A stretch of 64,000 nucleotides of DNA from Microbacterium proteolyticum (lineage in GTDB: Bacteria; Actinomycetota; Actinomycetes; Actinomycetales; Microbacteriaceae), in NCBI RefSeq assembly GCF_014192415.1, contig NZ_JACHXY010000001.1, forward strand, positions 1 to 64,000, in the 5' to 3' direction. Shown piece after piece: positions 9,155 through 17,871 of this stretch (position 1 is its first letter; each line of letters starts with the position of its first letter). Under the pieces are notes generated by a model. The model was not told the DNA's origin. It worked only from the letters and a program-made list of their open reading frames with translations, and did not search any database. A program made the translations under genes and the position numbers.

Positions 9155-9160
9155 ACGCTA
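9155..9160 (-). promoter_or_regulatory. Candidate -10 box of leaderless pgi mRNA
   Basis: TAGCGT on the minus strand, 7 nt before the pgi GTG, with no ribosome-binding site between. Confidence 0.5.
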
Positions 9161-9209
9161 GCGACCCCGGGGCGCGACACGCGACGGATGACGAAGACGG
9201 CGGTGCGCG

Positions 9210-9935
9210 CTAGGGACGGGGCGGCCCGGGAAGAACCACGGGGTCGGCGACCACTGGCTCCCGGAGGGGGATCTCGCGCGAGGCATCCCACGCCTCGGTC
9301 CAGCCGAGCCGGTCGAACAGGCCGTCGAGCAGCATCGCCGTGAAGCCCCACAGCGTCTGCGGTCCACGCGCCGTATCGAGCGCGAAGGCGGGTCCGCGCC
9401 ACTCGCGGCCGTCGCGCCGGAGGACCGTGACGCCGCGGCGGGCAGGGTCGAGAAGATCGGCGACGGGAACGCGGAACACCTCGGCCGATTCCGCCGCATC
9501 GACCGCCCGGACCGTCGTCGGGCGCGTCCACCACCCGACGACGGGAGTCACCTCGTGGCGAGAGAACGCCAGCGGAACCGGCTCGAGCGTGCCGAGCACC
9601 TCGACGCCGTCGGGGTCGAGACCGGTCTCCTCCTGTGCCTCGCGCAGCGCTGCCGCCACGGCATCCGGATCTTCGGGATCGACGCGGCCTCCGGGGAAGG
9701 CGACCTGTCCGGGGTGGGCGCGCAGCGTGCTCGCGCGCGCTAAAAGGAGGACGTCGAGATCGCTCGGGACGTGTCGCGCGGCGCGTTCGCTCGGGATGCC
9801 GTCGAGCACGCCGAACAGGATGAGGACCGCCGCTGCCCGAGCCTCACCCTCGACCGGCGCCGCGCGCAGCGCCGGAGAAACGTCGCCGAGCCCCCGGGCG
9901 AGGAGATCTTCGAGCTGTGCGCGGGGAGACGACAT
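9210..9935 (-). CDS. Nudix hydrolase, CoA pyrophosphatase type
   Basis: A 241-residue Nudix enzyme. The Nudix box runs from [20 protein letters not shown] into EETGLDPDG (about residues 80-108), with the catalytic REAQEE core. [10 protein letters not shown] just before it matches the CoA-pyrophosphatase (NUDT7/8, YeaB-like) subclass, which splits CoA into phosphopantetheine and 3',5'-ADP. The start ATG at 9935 is preceded by TAGCCT and six bases, another leaderless arrangement. It lies 62 bp upstream of pgi on the same strand but each has its own -10. Substrate assignment follows the subclass motif only. Confidence 0.88.
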   Translation of the reverse strand: MSSPRAQLEDLLARGLGDVSPALRAAPVEGEARAAAVLILFGVLDGIPSERAARHVPSDLDVLLLARASTLRAHPGQVAFPGGRVDPEDPDAVAAALREAQEETGLDPDGVEVLGTLEPVPLAFSRHEVTPVVGWWTRPTTVRAVDAAESAEVFRVPVADLLDPARRGVTVLRRDGREWRGPAFALDTARGPQTLWGFTAMLLDGLFDRLGWTEAWDASREIPLREPVVADPVVLPGPPRP

Positions 9936-9941
9936 GGATCG

Positions 9942-9947
9942 AGGCTA
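9942..9947 (-). promoter_or_regulatory. Candidate -10 box of the Nudix gene
   Basis: TAGCCT on the minus strand, 6 nt before the ATG at 9935; no ribosome site. Confidence 0.5.
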
Positions 9948-10011
9948 GCTGCCGCCCTCGGCCGTCCGGGCGGCCGAGCCCCTCCCAGCCATGGCGGGCC
10001 GGCGGCGGCGC

Positions 10012-10254
10012 TCACGACATCCTTGGCGGAGCGGGTACCGGCGAGGGCGGCACAGACGCGGAGTCCGCCTGCGCGCGTGTGTCGTCGACCGTGGGGGCCG
10101 GGGTATCCGTACACGGTTCGGCCGCCTCCGTCCTCAGGATGCGGATGGATTGTCCGACGCTGCGGGCGAGGGCCGGGAGCTTGGCGGCGCCGAAGACGAG
10201 GACGACGATCGCGAGCACGATGAGGGCGTGCCAACCCGTGAGGTTCTGCAGCAC
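10012..10254 (-). CDS. tatA: Twin-arginine translocase subunit TatA
   Basis: An 80-residue TatA/E protein. An N-terminal membrane helix (GWHALIVLAIVVLVF) is followed by the hinge FGAAKLPALARSVGQSIRIL, the conserved FG-x-x-KLP motif and amphipathic helix, and a Pro/Ala/Ser/Thr-rich acidic tail. TatA oligomers form the pore of the twin-arginine export pathway. The start is GTG at 10254, 14 bp after the stop of a gene encoding a Tat lipoprotein, without its own strong ribosome site, so translation is probably coupled. tatB and tatC are not in the window. Whether this is the housekeeping TatA or a second copy cannot be decided here. Confidence 0.9.
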   Translation of the reverse strand: MLQNLTGWHALIVLAIVVLVFGAAKLPALARSVGQSIRILRTEAAEPCTDTPAPTVDDTRAQADSASVPPSPVPAPPRMS

Positions 10255-10268
10255 GGGAGGAATCCCGA

Positions 10269-11243
10269 TCAGCCCCGGCCGCCGGGCATCGCGCCCGCGG
10301 TCGGGGTGGTGGTGGTGTCGACGCGCACGCCCAGAGCGACCGTCCAGCCGGCGGTGTTATCGCCCGCGGTCGTGGCGAGCTCGAGCGCTCCCCCGTCGTC
10401 GCCGAAGACATTGTCGCTGTCGAGCGACACACGGGCCAGGTTCGCCGCCGACGACGGGTACCTCGCATCCGCGTAGACGACGTCGCACGCAGCGTGCGGG
10501 AGGGCCACCTGCGAGGTCGCGATCGCGTTCGACGCGTCGGTGATGGCATCCACATTCGGGTAGACCTCGAAGTGGATGTGCGGCCAGCGGCCGTCGTAGC
10601 AGGCGGGGAAGATCGAGGTGAACGAGACGACACCGTCGGCCCCGACGACCTGGACTCCGCGAAGGAAGGTCTCGTTCTCGACGCCCGAGGAGTACATCGA
10701 GTAGCGCCCCTCCGCGTCGCAATGCCACACGTACACGGCGGCACCGACGAACGGCGCGTCGCCGCCTGCGGCGTCGAAGATCGTGAGGTTCAGGGTCATC
10801 GGGACGCCATCGGCCGTTATGCCACCGTCGAGGCTCGTGCGAAGGTCTCCGCGGACGATCCCTGACTGCTCGAGGATGTCGGGGCCGTTCGAGCCGTCCC
10901 CGGGGTACGGGCCGGCCGTCTCGTCGGGGATCTCACCGGCGGGGAGAGCGACGGCTGCGCTGGTCGCCGAGGCGGAGGGGGTCGCCGAGGCCGTCGGGGT
11001 CGGGGTGAGGGTGGTCGGCGCGGTCGACGCCGAGGTCGTCCCGGTCGCCGCGGGAGTGCAGGCGGCGAGTGTGACGGCGCCCGCGCCGAGGGCGACGAGC
11101 CCCAGGATGCCACGGCGCGAGACGAGCGTGCGGATGTCGAACGGCGCCCCCTGGTCGACGACGGGTTCGTCGGCCCGGTCGAGCAGACGGCCCTCGTACG
11201 CGGGGCCGTCGGGGGTCATCTGGGTGTCGGGGATCCTGCTCAT
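10269..11243 (-). CDS. Tat-exported lipoprotein, intradiol ring-cleavage dioxygenase family
   Basis: A 324-residue protein. After about 45 cytoplasmic residues comes a Tat signal, SRRGILGLVALGAGAVTLAAC, with the twin arginines and an LAAC lipobox, so it should be exported folded and lipidated. A Thr/Ala/Pro-rich linker follows, then a catalytic domain like the beta chain of protocatechuate 3,4-dioxygenase. Candidate Fe(III) ligands are the tyrosines of EGRYSMY and PACYDGRW and the two histidines of PHIHFEVYP. The start ATG at 11243 follows GGAGGCGACC. The next gene is tatA. The natural substrate is unknown; exported members of this family are poorly characterised. Confidence 0.85.
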   Translation of the reverse strand: MSRIPDTQMTPDGPAYEGRLLDRADEPVVDQGAPFDIRTLVSRRGILGLVALGAGAVTLAACTPAATGTTSASTAPTTLTPTPTASATPSASATSAAVALPAGEIPDETAGPYPGDGSNGPDILEQSGIVRGDLRTSLDGGITADGVPMTLNLTIFDAAGGDAPFVGAAVYVWHCDAEGRYSMYSSGVENETFLRGVQVVGADGVVSFTSIFPACYDGRWPHIHFEVYPNVDAITDASNAIATSQVALPHAACDVVYADARYPSSAANLARVSLDSDNVFGDDGGALELATTAGDNTAGWTVALGVRVDTTTTPTAGAMPGGRG

Positions 11244-11435
11244 GGTCGCCTCCGGTGATCGGGGATGATGTCGATGCATCGAGCGTGTCCGACATACCCT
11301 GCCCCCGGCCTGGCCGATCCTGTGCCCGAGCTATGCGTGCCGCGGCGCGCGCGCTCACGCCTGCACCCGCGCAGTTCCGCCGCGGGCGGTCCCGACTCCC
11401 GAGTCGCGTGTGAGGATGAGGAAAGGAGGTACGCG

Positions 11436-11747
11436 ATGACCGGAGTACTGCACGCGGTGACCCTCGTCGTGAACATGCCGATCACGAAGATCGACGCCCT
11501 GGATGCGATCGCCTTCGCCGCCGACGGGGGCGTGGATGACGCCGGCACCGCCCGCCCCCGCGTCTGGCTCGCCCCGCACGCCTGGGCCGAGGTCGAGATC
11601 CCCAAGTTCGCCGATCCGCCGCCCTTCGTCATCGACATCTACTCCGACGTCTCGGGCGCGATCGCGTGGGCGCAGGCCCGCCGGCTCCACGACGCACTCG
11701 AACGCTTCGGATGGAACGTGAGTCCGCCGCGAGCCGGCGTGCAGTGA
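11436..11747 (+). CDS. Conserved-looking hypothetical protein
   Basis: A 103-residue soluble protein I cannot assign to a family. The start ATG at 11436 has an ideal GGAAAGGAGG six nt upstream, and codon use is typical of the genome, so it is very likely real. The sequence contains a Trp/His-bearing segment (RVWLAPHAWAEVEIPKFADP) and ends in a helical ARRLHDALERFGW. There is no signal peptide or membrane segment. It stands alone, divergent from the Tat lipoprotein gene and convergent with the SDR gene. Confidence 0.7.
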   Translation: MTGVLHAVTLVVNMPITKIDALDAIAFAADGGVDDAGTARPRVWLAPHAWAEVEIPKFADPPPFVIDIYSDVSGAIAWAQARRLHDALERFGWNVSPPRAGVQ

Positions 11748-11889
11748 TCGAGAATCGAGGCGCGCGGCCTCGCCCGGTCTCCGTGACGGACGACACGGGG
11801 ATCGCACAGGACTCAGCGCGCCCGCGCCCCTCCCAGACGGCACCAGGAAAGCGGCGGACCGCCTCGACACAAAAGAAACGCCTAGGTGA

Positions 11890-12717
11890 TCAGTCGTCGA
11901 GCCCGACGAGGACGGAGCTGCGCTCCCACAGCTGCGTCGCGATGATCGGGTCGTCGGCGATCCGGTTCGTCTTCGCGGGCTTGTTGTTGGAGTAGAAGCC
12001 ACCGGGCGTCCAGTCCACGCCCGGCTTGCCGAGCGCGAGCCAGGTCAGCCGCGCTCCCCCCACCGAGGTCGATGTCATGAGCCGCTGGGCGATCGGACCG
12101 CTGTAGAGGAACTTCCACGGCCCGTCGCTGGTCGAGCCGAAGTTCGACGCGATCACCCCCGGGTGGAAAGCCACGGCCGACAGCCCCGCGTCACCGAAAC
12201 GGCGGTTCAGCTCCTTCGTGAACAGGACGTTCGCGAGCTTCGCGTTGCCGTAGGCGGCAGTCGAGGAGTACCGGTGCTCGCCCTGCAGGTCGTCGATGTC
12301 GAACCGCGGGAACAGCTTTGCGGCAGCGCTCGAGGTCTGGATCACCGAAGCCTGCGAGTCGACGAGTCGCTCTCGCAGGAGACTCGTGAGCAGGAACGGT
12401 GCGAGGTGGTTGACCTGGAAGGTCGTCTCGTAGCCGTCCTTCGTCAGCGTGCGCTCGCCGAAGACACCGCCGGCGTTGTTGGCGAGCACATCGATACGCG
12501 GGTACGCCGCGAGGAGGGATGCCGCGAGTTCGCGCACCTGCGCCAGGTCGCTGAAGTCGGCGACGAACGACTCGACGCCCAGCGAGCGGGCGATGCGCGC
12601 GGTCTTGTCGGGGTTGCGGCCGACCACGACCACCTCTTCGCCGAGCTGGGCGAGCTGTCTCGCCGATGCCGCCCCGATGCCGTCGCTGGCTCCGGTGATG
12701 ACGATGGTGCGGGTCAT
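11890..12717 (-). CDS. SDR family NAD(P)-dependent oxidoreductase
   Basis: A 275-residue short-chain dehydrogenase/reductase. The Rossmann glycine motif is TGASDGIG (residues 8-15), the NNAG motif is LANNAGG, and the active site is seen as a Ser in VIQTSSAA and YGNAKLAN for the Tyr-x-x-x-Lys pair. It resembles the retinol-dehydrogenase/WW-oxidoreductase-like group, whose bacterial substrates are mostly unknown. The start ATG at 12717 follows AGGAAGAGGATGCC. It is monocistronic and divergent from msrB. Confidence 0.88.
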   Translation of the reverse strand: MTRTIVITGASDGIGAASARQLAQLGEEVVVVGRNPDKTARIARSLGVESFVADFSDLAQVRELAASLLAAYPRIDVLANNAGGVFGERTLTKDGYETTFQVNHLAPFLLTSLLRERLVDSQASVIQTSSAAAKLFPRFDIDDLQGEHRYSSTAAYGNAKLANVLFTKELNRRFGDAGLSAVAFHPGVIASNFGSTSDGPWKFLYSGPIAQRLMTSTSVGGARLTWLALGKPGVDWTPGGFYSNNKPAKTNRIADDPIIATQLWERSSVLVGLDD

Positions 12718-12911
12718 GGCATCCTCTTCCTGATTCGAGAAGGCCACGCTAACCGCGGCGCAGACGAGACGATCGGGGCTTGCCGTCGGCATCCGTCGCC
12801 TCTACGTCGCCGCAGCGGAACTCACAGCCCGCTCACAGTCCCGCGGGACCAAAACCGGCGGGCGAGGCGTTCGATTGAAGGACGCCCACCATCGGACGTC
12901 AGGACGAGAGG

Positions 12912-13379
12912 ATGCGAACCGTGAGCACGGAGTACCGGAAGACGTCGGAGGCGCTGGGCCGCCTCACCGACCGCCAGTTCGCCGTCACGCAGGACGACGC
13001 CACCGAACCGCCGTTCCGCAACGAGTACTGGGACAACCACGAAGACGGCATCTACGTCGACGTCGTGTCGGGACAGCCCCTGTTCTCGTCGACCGACAAG
13101 TTCGAGAGCGGTACGGGCTGGCCGAGCTTCACCAAGCCGATCGACGACGCCGCCGTCGTGAACAAGACCGACCGGACGCTCTGGATGACCCGCACCGAGG
13201 TGCGCTCCGCCGGGGCGGACAGCCACCTCGGCCACCTGTTCGACGACGGCCCGCGCGACGCCGGCGGGCTGAGATACTGCATGAACTCGGCGGCGATGCG
13301 CTTCGTGCCCGTCAGCGAGCTCGAAGCCCAGGGCTACGGCGCCTACCTCGCCCTGTTCCGCGAGAGCCGAGCCTCATGA
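12912..13379 (+). CDS. msrB: Peptide-methionine (R)-S-oxide reductase
   Basis: A 155-residue MsrB that reduces the R epimer of methionine sulfoxide in proteins. Motifs: [20 protein letters not shown] and the catalytic cysteine in [11 protein letters not shown]. That cysteine is the only one in the protein, so it lacks the two CxxC zinc pairs of many MsrBs and also a resolving cysteine. The ATG at 12912 is used; GTG at 12921 is an alternative with AGAGG in front. It overlaps or nearly abuts msrA and the two are surely co-transcribed. Confidence 0.95.
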   Translation: MRTVSTEYRKTSEALGRLTDRQFAVTQDDATEPPFRNEYWDNHEDGIYVDVVSGQPLFSSTDKFESGTGWPSFTKPIDDAAVVNKTDRTLWMTRTEVRSAGADSHLGHLFDDGPRDAGGLRYCMNSAAMRFVPVSELEAQGYGAYLALFRESRAS

Positions 13380-13417
13380 ACCTCTTCCCTTTCCGCAAGC
13401 GCAAAAGGAGCACCACC

Positions 13418-13972
13418 ATGACCAGCGGACTTTCCGAATCCGGCGAGATCACCCGTCGCCCCGGCACCGAGACCGCCGTCCTCGCGGGCGGCTGCTTCTG
13501 GGGCGTCGAAGACCTCATCCGCCGCCAGCCCGGCGTCCTCGACACCCGCGTCGGCTACACCGGCGGCCAGAACGAGCACGCGACCTACCGCAACCACCCC
13601 GGTCATGCGGAGGCCGTCGAGATCGTCTTCGACCCCTCGCAGACGTCGTACCGCGACATCCTGGCGTTCTTCTTCCAGATCCACGACCCCTCGACCCTGA
13701 ACCGCCAGGGCAACGACGTGGGCACGAGCTACCGCTCGGCGATCTTCCCGCTCTCGCCCGAGCAGGAGAAGGTCGCGCGCGACACGATCGCCGACGTCGA
13801 CGCGTCGGGGATCTGGCCGGCGAAGGCCGTCACCACGATCGAGCCCGAGGCGCCGTTCTGGGAGGCCGAGCCCGAGCACCAGGACTACCTCGTGCGCATC
13901 CCCCACGGCTACACGTGCCACTTCGTGCGCCCCGGTTGGGTTCTGCCCAAGCGCGAGGAAGCCTCCGCGTGA
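13418..13972 (+). CDS. msrA: Peptide-methionine (S)-S-oxide reductase
   Basis: A 184-residue MsrA that reduces the S epimer of methionine sulfoxide. The active site is [10 protein letters not shown], with [16 protein letters not shown] and the substrate-contact segment [19 protein letters not shown]. The start ATG at 13418 is preceded by AAAAGGAG at the right spacing. An in-frame ATG at 13376 overlaps the msrB stop (ATGA) and would add 14 residues ([14 protein letters not shown]), so a coupled longer form is possible. It forms an operon with msrB and ends at a strong hairpin. Confidence 0.96.
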   Translation: MTSGLSESGEITRRPGTETAVLAGGCFWGVEDLIRRQPGVLDTRVGYTGGQNEHATYRNHPGHAEAVEIVFDPSQTSYRDILAFFFQIHDPSTLNRQGNDVGTSYRSAIFPLSPEQEKVARDTIADVDASGIWPAKAVTTIEPEAPFWEAEPEHQDYLVRIPHGYTCHFVRPGWVLPKREEASA

Positions 13973-13976
13973 GCAA

Positions 13977-14009
13977 GAGGGGCCCGGATGACAAGCATCC
14001 GGGCCCCTC
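13977..14009 (+). terminator. Terminator of msrB-msrA
   Basis: A perfect 14-bp stem (GAGGGGCCCGGATG and complement) with a 5-nt loop, 4 bp past the msrA stop. Confidence 0.85.
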
Positions 14010-14174
14010 GCACATGCCAGCAGGCGCTGCACCCGGGACGTGATGCCGTCGCGGATCACCCTCACCTCGAGCGTCCAGAACCCGCCGTGCACCCGCAGCG
14101 CGAGGCGGCGTGTCGTGGACACGGGACGGGCGGTCGGTGCGCGCAAGCCCCGCGGGCCCCAGGGCACCCCTGCT

Positions 14175-14180
14175 TAGGCT
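14175..14180 (+). promoter_or_regulatory. Candidate -10 box of the flavoprotein gene
   Basis: TAGGCT, 6 nt before the ATG at 14187; no ribosome site. Confidence 0.5.
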
Positions 14181-14186
14181 CGCGGG

Positions 14187-15425
14187 ATGAGCGGATACGA
14201 CGTGATCGTGGTGGGCGCCGGCTTGGCGGGCCTGCGCTGTGCGACGCGACTGGCAGAGGCCGGTCGCGACGTCGTCGTGCTCGAACAGAGCGACGCCGTC
14301 GGCGGACGAGAACGCACCGACGTCGTCGACGGCTTCCGCCTCGACCTGGGTTTCCACGTCCTCAACCCGGCGTATCCGGCCATCCGGCGCTGGGTCGACG
14401 TGGATGCGCTCGCGCTGAGGCGCTTCCCGGTGGCGGTCGGTGTCCGGCTCGACGACCGACTCGCGCGGCTGACCCATCCCCTTCGGCATCCACTGTCCGT
14501 TCGCGAAACACTGCGGAGCGGGCTCATCGGGCCGTCCGATCTCGCAGCGCTGGCGCGGTGGGTGGGGCCCACTCTCGCTTCGGCGCGGGCGGCGAAGACC
14601 GGGACCGACCGCACGCTCGACGAGGCGTGGGATCGCGCGGGGCTTCGCGGCGCACTCCGCGACAGCGTGCTCGAACCGTTCCTCGCCGGGGTGCTGGCCG
14701 ATGACCGGCAGGAAACCTCCGACGCGTTCGTTCGGCTGCTCGTCCGCAGTTTCACGCTCGGGCGACCGGGAGTTCCCGCCGCGGGAATCGGCGCGCTCCC
14801 GGCGCAGCTCGCCGAGACCGCCCGTCGGGCCGGTGCGGGCATCCGCCTCGCCCATCGCGTGGTCTCGACCCGGAACCGGGCCCGTGGCTGGCACGTCGGG
14901 GTGGAGGGACAGGATGCCATGACGGCCCGGGCCGTGGTCATCGCGACCGGACTCGATCCGTCGCTCGACGTGCCGCTCCCGCGTCCTCGCGGCCTGCAGA
15001 CGTGGTGGTTCGCGACCGACCAGGCTCCCACCGACGACGCCGCGCTCCGTGTGGACGGACGACGGCGGCGGGGGCCGATCGTGAACACCGCCGTGATGAC
15101 CAACACCGCGCGCACCTACGCACCGCGCGGGCAGCACCTCGTTCAGGCGACCTGCGTGCTGCCGTCCGCGGCGTCGGAGGACGCCATCCGCCGACAGCTC
15201 GCCGAGATGTGGGATGCCGACACCCGGGCGTGGCGCCTCCTACGCCGGGACGACGTCATCCGCGCCCTCCCCGCGCAGGATCCGCCCCTGCGCCTGCGGC
15301 GCTCGGTGCGCCGGGGGGACGGCCGCTACCTCGCCGGCGATCACCGCGACACCGCGTCGATCCAGGGCGCCCTGGTGTCAGGGCAGCGGGCCGCGGAGGC
15401 GGTGCTCGCCGACCTCGCGGCATGA
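14187..15425 (+). CDS. FAD-dependent oxidoreductase, amine-oxidase/phytoene-desaturase-like
   Basis: A 412-residue flavoprotein. Residues 4-35 carry the dinucleotide-binding motif GAGLAGLRCATRLAEAGRDV and the downstream glycine motif VGGRERTD that contacts FAD. The C-terminal half ends in RYLAGDHRDTASIQGALVSG, the second FAD-contact motif of the amine oxidase/protoporphyrinogen oxidase/phytoene desaturase fold. No membrane segment or signal is visible. It appears monocistronic, with a -10 box directly before the start codon. The substrate cannot be predicted; there are no carotenoid or haem genes beside it. Confidence 0.88.
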   Translation: MSGYDVIVVGAGLAGLRCATRLAEAGRDVVVLEQSDAVGGRERTDVVDGFRLDLGFHVLNPAYPAIRRWVDVDALALRRFPVAVGVRLDDRLARLTHPLRHPLSVRETLRSGLIGPSDLAALARWVGPTLASARAAKTGTDRTLDEAWDRAGLRGALRDSVLEPFLAGVLADDRQETSDAFVRLLVRSFTLGRPGVPAAGIGALPAQLAETARRAGAGIRLAHRVVSTRNRARGWHVGVEGQDAMTARAVVIATGLDPSLDVPLPRPRGLQTWWFATDQAPTDDAALRVDGRRRRGPIVNTAVMTNTARTYAPRGQHLVQATCVLPSAASEDAIRRQLAEMWDADTRAWRLLRRDDVIRALPAQDPPLRLRRSVRRGDGRYLAGDHRDTASIQGALVSGQRAAEAVLADLAA

Positions 15426-15485
15426 GCCGGGCGGCCAGCCGCACGTTGCCCGTCTCCGGACGGGCTCGGGGCCCGGATATGCGCG

Positions 15486-15986
15486 CTAGAGCCGCGCCGC
15501 CAATGCCGACAGCGCATCTCCGGTCACCCGTCGCGTGGTCCACTCCTCCATCGCTTCGGCCCCGAGGGCACGGTAGAAGCCGATCGCGGGCTCGTTCCAG
15601 TCGAGCACCGTCCATTCGAGGCGCGAGTACCCCTTCTCGAGGCACTCCGCGGCGAGCGCGGCCAACAGCGCCACGCCGTAGCCCTTCGCGCGGTGCTCCG
15701 CGTGCACATAGAGGTCTTCGAGCCAGATGCCGTGCCGCCCGGTCCAGGTGGAATAGGTGAGGAACCAGATCCCAATCGCCCGGATGTCACCGTCGGGGCC
15801 CTCCACGAGGAAAGCAAACGCGCGGGGATCGTCACCGAATAGCGTCTCGTCGATCATCTCGGCGGTGTTGTCGACGGCATCCGGTTCGCGCTCGTAGTCG
15901 GCGAGGGCCTGGATGCAGGCGAGGATGCCGGTCTCGTCGCCGCGCCGGGCAGGACGCAGGACGACGCCGTCGGAGAGAGTGGTCAT
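15486..15986 (-). CDS. GNAT family N-acetyltransferase
   Basis: A 166-residue acetyltransferase. The acetyl-CoA motif is VHAEHRAKGYGVALLAAL (about residues 98-115), preceded by the beta-strand WLEDLYV and followed by LEWTVLDWNEPAIGFYRALG. This pattern is that of the diamine/spermidine N-acetyltransferase-like group. The start ATG at 15986 has a -10 TAGCCT six bases upstream, and the first three bases of that box are the stop codon of the M19 peptidase gene. So it may be transcribed both from its own leaderless start and by read-through. Substrate is inferred from group only. Confidence 0.88.
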   Translation of the reverse strand: MTTLSDGVVLRPARRGDETGILACIQALADYEREPDAVDNTAEMIDETLFGDDPRAFAFLVEGPDGDIRAIGIWFLTYSTWTGRHGIWLEDLYVHAEHRAKGYGVALLAALAAECLEKGYSRLEWTVLDWNEPAIGFYRALGAEAMEEWTTRRVTGDALSALAARL

Positions 15987-15992
15987 ACGCCG

Positions 15993-15998
15993 AGGCTA
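15993..15998 (-). promoter_or_regulatory. Candidate -10 box of the GNAT gene, overlapping a stop codon
   Basis: TAGCCT on the minus strand, 6 nt before the ATG at 15986. TAG (15998-15996) is also the stop codon of the dipeptidase gene. Confidence 0.45.
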
Positions 15999-16988
15999 CC
16001 GAGGCGCGGGGCCGTGGGGCGTCGATCCGCTCGGAGCAGGCTCCGGATGCCAGCTCTCGCGCGCCACCCGCCGGAAGTTCCCGCCGAGCACCGCGGCGAT
16101 GTCGAGGTCGCCCCACCCGTGATCGCGCAGATGCGCCCCGAGGTCGACGAAGATCTCGGGCGGCATCCATTCGACGGGTCCCCATGCGGTGTAGCTGTCG
16201 TCGTACAGATCCGGACTCGTCGCGAAGACGTGGCGGAACGTCTGCCAGTCGAATGAGAAATCGGTGCTGACGCCGACGTGGTCGATGCCGACGACCTCGA
16301 CCGCGTGCTCGAGATGGCGGGTCATGGCCGAAAGCGTCGGGGTGTTGGGCCCGAGGAAGATTCCGACGCCGGTGATGCCGACCACTCCCCCGGTGTCGGC
16401 CGCGGCGCGGGCTTGGTCGTCGGTGATGTTGCGGGGGTGGTCCCACACCGCGCGCAGGTTCGAGTGGCTGAAGACCACCGGACGGCTCGACACCGCGCAC
16501 ATGTCGAGCGTGGTGCGCTTCCCGACGTGCGAACCGTCGGGCACGACGCCGCGCGCGTTCAGCTCACGTACCAAGTCGCGGCCCCAGGGGGTGAGCCCGT
16601 CGTCGACCGTGTCGAGACAACCGCCGCCCGCGCGGTTCGCGACGTTGTAGGTCGGGGCGAGCGTGCGAACCCCCTGCGCGACGAGCGAGGCGACGGCATC
16701 CAGGTCTCCGCCGAGCGGGGCGCAGTCCTCGAGGTCGAAGACCACCGCGGTGTCGCCCGCGGCGGCGACCCGGTCGACGTCGTCGACGGCCGCTGCGAGC
16801 GCGAGACCGTCGATGCGTTCGACCTGCGCGCGGAACGCGGCGAGCAGCGAGGCCGTGACCGCGGGGCCGTGCGGCGCGTATCCGACGTTCACCGAGACCA
16901 GGCCGCCTCCCGCGGGGCGGTAGCGGTGCAGCTCGGTGAGGTCGGCGGTCTCGACGAGCTCGACGCAGGCGTGCTGGTCCCAGAGCAC
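15996..16988 (-). CDS. Dipeptidase, peptidase family M19 (renal dipeptidase-like)
   Basis: A 330-residue zinc hydrolase of family M19. Visible motifs are the N-terminal metal-binding DQH, FDLEDC with the bridging glutamate, PTYNVANRAGGGC, VPDGSHVGKRT and VVFSHSNLRAVWDHPRNI with metal histidines, and HVGVSTDFSFDW. It lacks a signal peptide. Members hydrolyse dipeptides, often with a D-residue at the second position, or dehydropeptides. The start is GTG at 16988, one base after the TGA of trhO, so translation is coupled and the two form an operon. Confidence 0.9.
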   Translation of the reverse strand: MLWDQHACVELVETADLTELHRYRPAGGGLVSVNVGYAPHGPAVTASLLAAFRAQVERIDGLALAAAVDDVDRVAAAGDTAVVFDLEDCAPLGGDLDAVASLVAQGVRTLAPTYNVANRAGGGCLDTVDDGLTPWGRDLVRELNARGVVPDGSHVGKRTTLDMCAVSSRPVVFSHSNLRAVWDHPRNITDDQARAAADTGGVVGITGVGIFLGPNTPTLSAMTRHLEHAVEVVGIDHVGVSTDFSFDWQTFRHVFATSPDLYDDSYTAWGPVEWMPPEIFVDLGAHLRDHGWGDLDIAAVLGGNFRRVARESWHPEPAPSGSTPHGPAPR

Positions 16989-16989
16989 G

Positions 16990-17754
16990 TCAGACGCCGA
17001 GCGAGGAGGTGACGGGGGCGACCCCGCGGGCGGGCGTCAGCCCGGCGTCAAGCGCCTCACGCCCGTCGAAGACGAAGCAATCGCCGTTCCAGTGCGCGTC
17101 GCCCTGCGCGTCGAACCATCCCAGGATGCCGCCATCGAGCTGGTACGCCTCGACGCCCTCGGAGCGCAGGTACAGCGCCGCCTTCTCGCAGCGGATCCCG
17201 CCCGTGCAGAAACTCACCACTGTCTTGCCGGCGAGGTCGTCGCGGTGGGCGCTCGCCGCATCCGGGAACTGGGTGAACCGCTCGATGCGCCAGTCCGTGG
17301 CGCCGGCGAAGGTGCCGTAGTCGACTTCGAACGCGTTGCGGGTGTCGACGAGCACGACGTCGCGGCCGTCGTCGTCGGCGCCGCGGTCGAGCCATCGACG
17401 CAGGGTGTCGGGGCTCACCGCGGGGGCACGACCGTCCTGCGGGCGCACCTCGGGCCGATCCATGCGGATGATCTCGCGCTTCACCTTCACCAGGAGTTTG
17501 TCGAAGGGCACACCGTCCGACCAACTGTCGGTGGTGCGGAGCGCAGTGAAGCGCTGGTCGGCGCGAAGCTCGTCGACGAAGACGCGCAGGGCGTGCGCGT
17601 CACCGGCGAGGAACAGGTTGATCCCCTCCTCGGCGAGCAGGATCGTGCCCCGCAGATCGGCGGCGATCGCCCGCTCGCGCAACGTCACTCGAACGGCGGC
17701 GGGGTCGGCGATGTGCGTGAACAGATACGCCGAGACGTTGAGGACGGATGCCAT
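16990..17754 (-). CDS. trhO: tRNA uridine(34) hydroxylase (rhodanese-domain)
   Basis: A 254-residue protein of the TrhO/YceA family, which uses oxygen to form 5-hydroxyuridine at position 34 of some tRNAs. An N-terminal acylphosphatase-like region (LRGTILLAEEGINLFLAG) precedes a rhodanese domain at about residues 125-215 with the catalytic cysteine in VVSFCTGGIRCEKAALYL and the strand VVLVDTRNAFEVDYGTF. The start is ATG at 17754, with a -10 box TAGGGT seven bases upstream, another leaderless candidate. It is followed without a gap by the M19 dipeptidase gene. Confidence 0.92.
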   Translation of the reverse strand: MASVLNVSAYLFTHIADPAAVRVTLRERAIAADLRGTILLAEEGINLFLAGDAHALRVFVDELRADQRFTALRTTDSWSDGVPFDKLLVKVKREIIRMDRPEVRPQDGRAPAVSPDTLRRWLDRGADDDGRDVVLVDTRNAFEVDYGTFAGATDWRIERFTQFPDAASAHRDDLAGKTVVSFCTGGIRCEKAALYLRSEGVEAYQLDGGILGWFDAQGDAHWNGDCFVFDGREALDAGLTPARGVAPVTSSLGV

Positions 17755-17761
17755 GGCATCC

Positions 17762-17767
17762 ACCCTA
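17762..17767 (-). promoter_or_regulatory. Candidate -10 box of trhO
   Basis: TAGGGT on the minus strand, 7 nt (GGATGCC) before the ATG at 17754. Confidence 0.5.
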
Positions 17768-17871
17768 TGAAACCCCGCACGTGCGTGTGTCATCCGGACC
17801 AGCGGGCGTCAAGCCGGGAAACGCGGGGCGCACATCGCCTAGCGTGAGAGGACTCGTCCCCGGGAGGAAGC

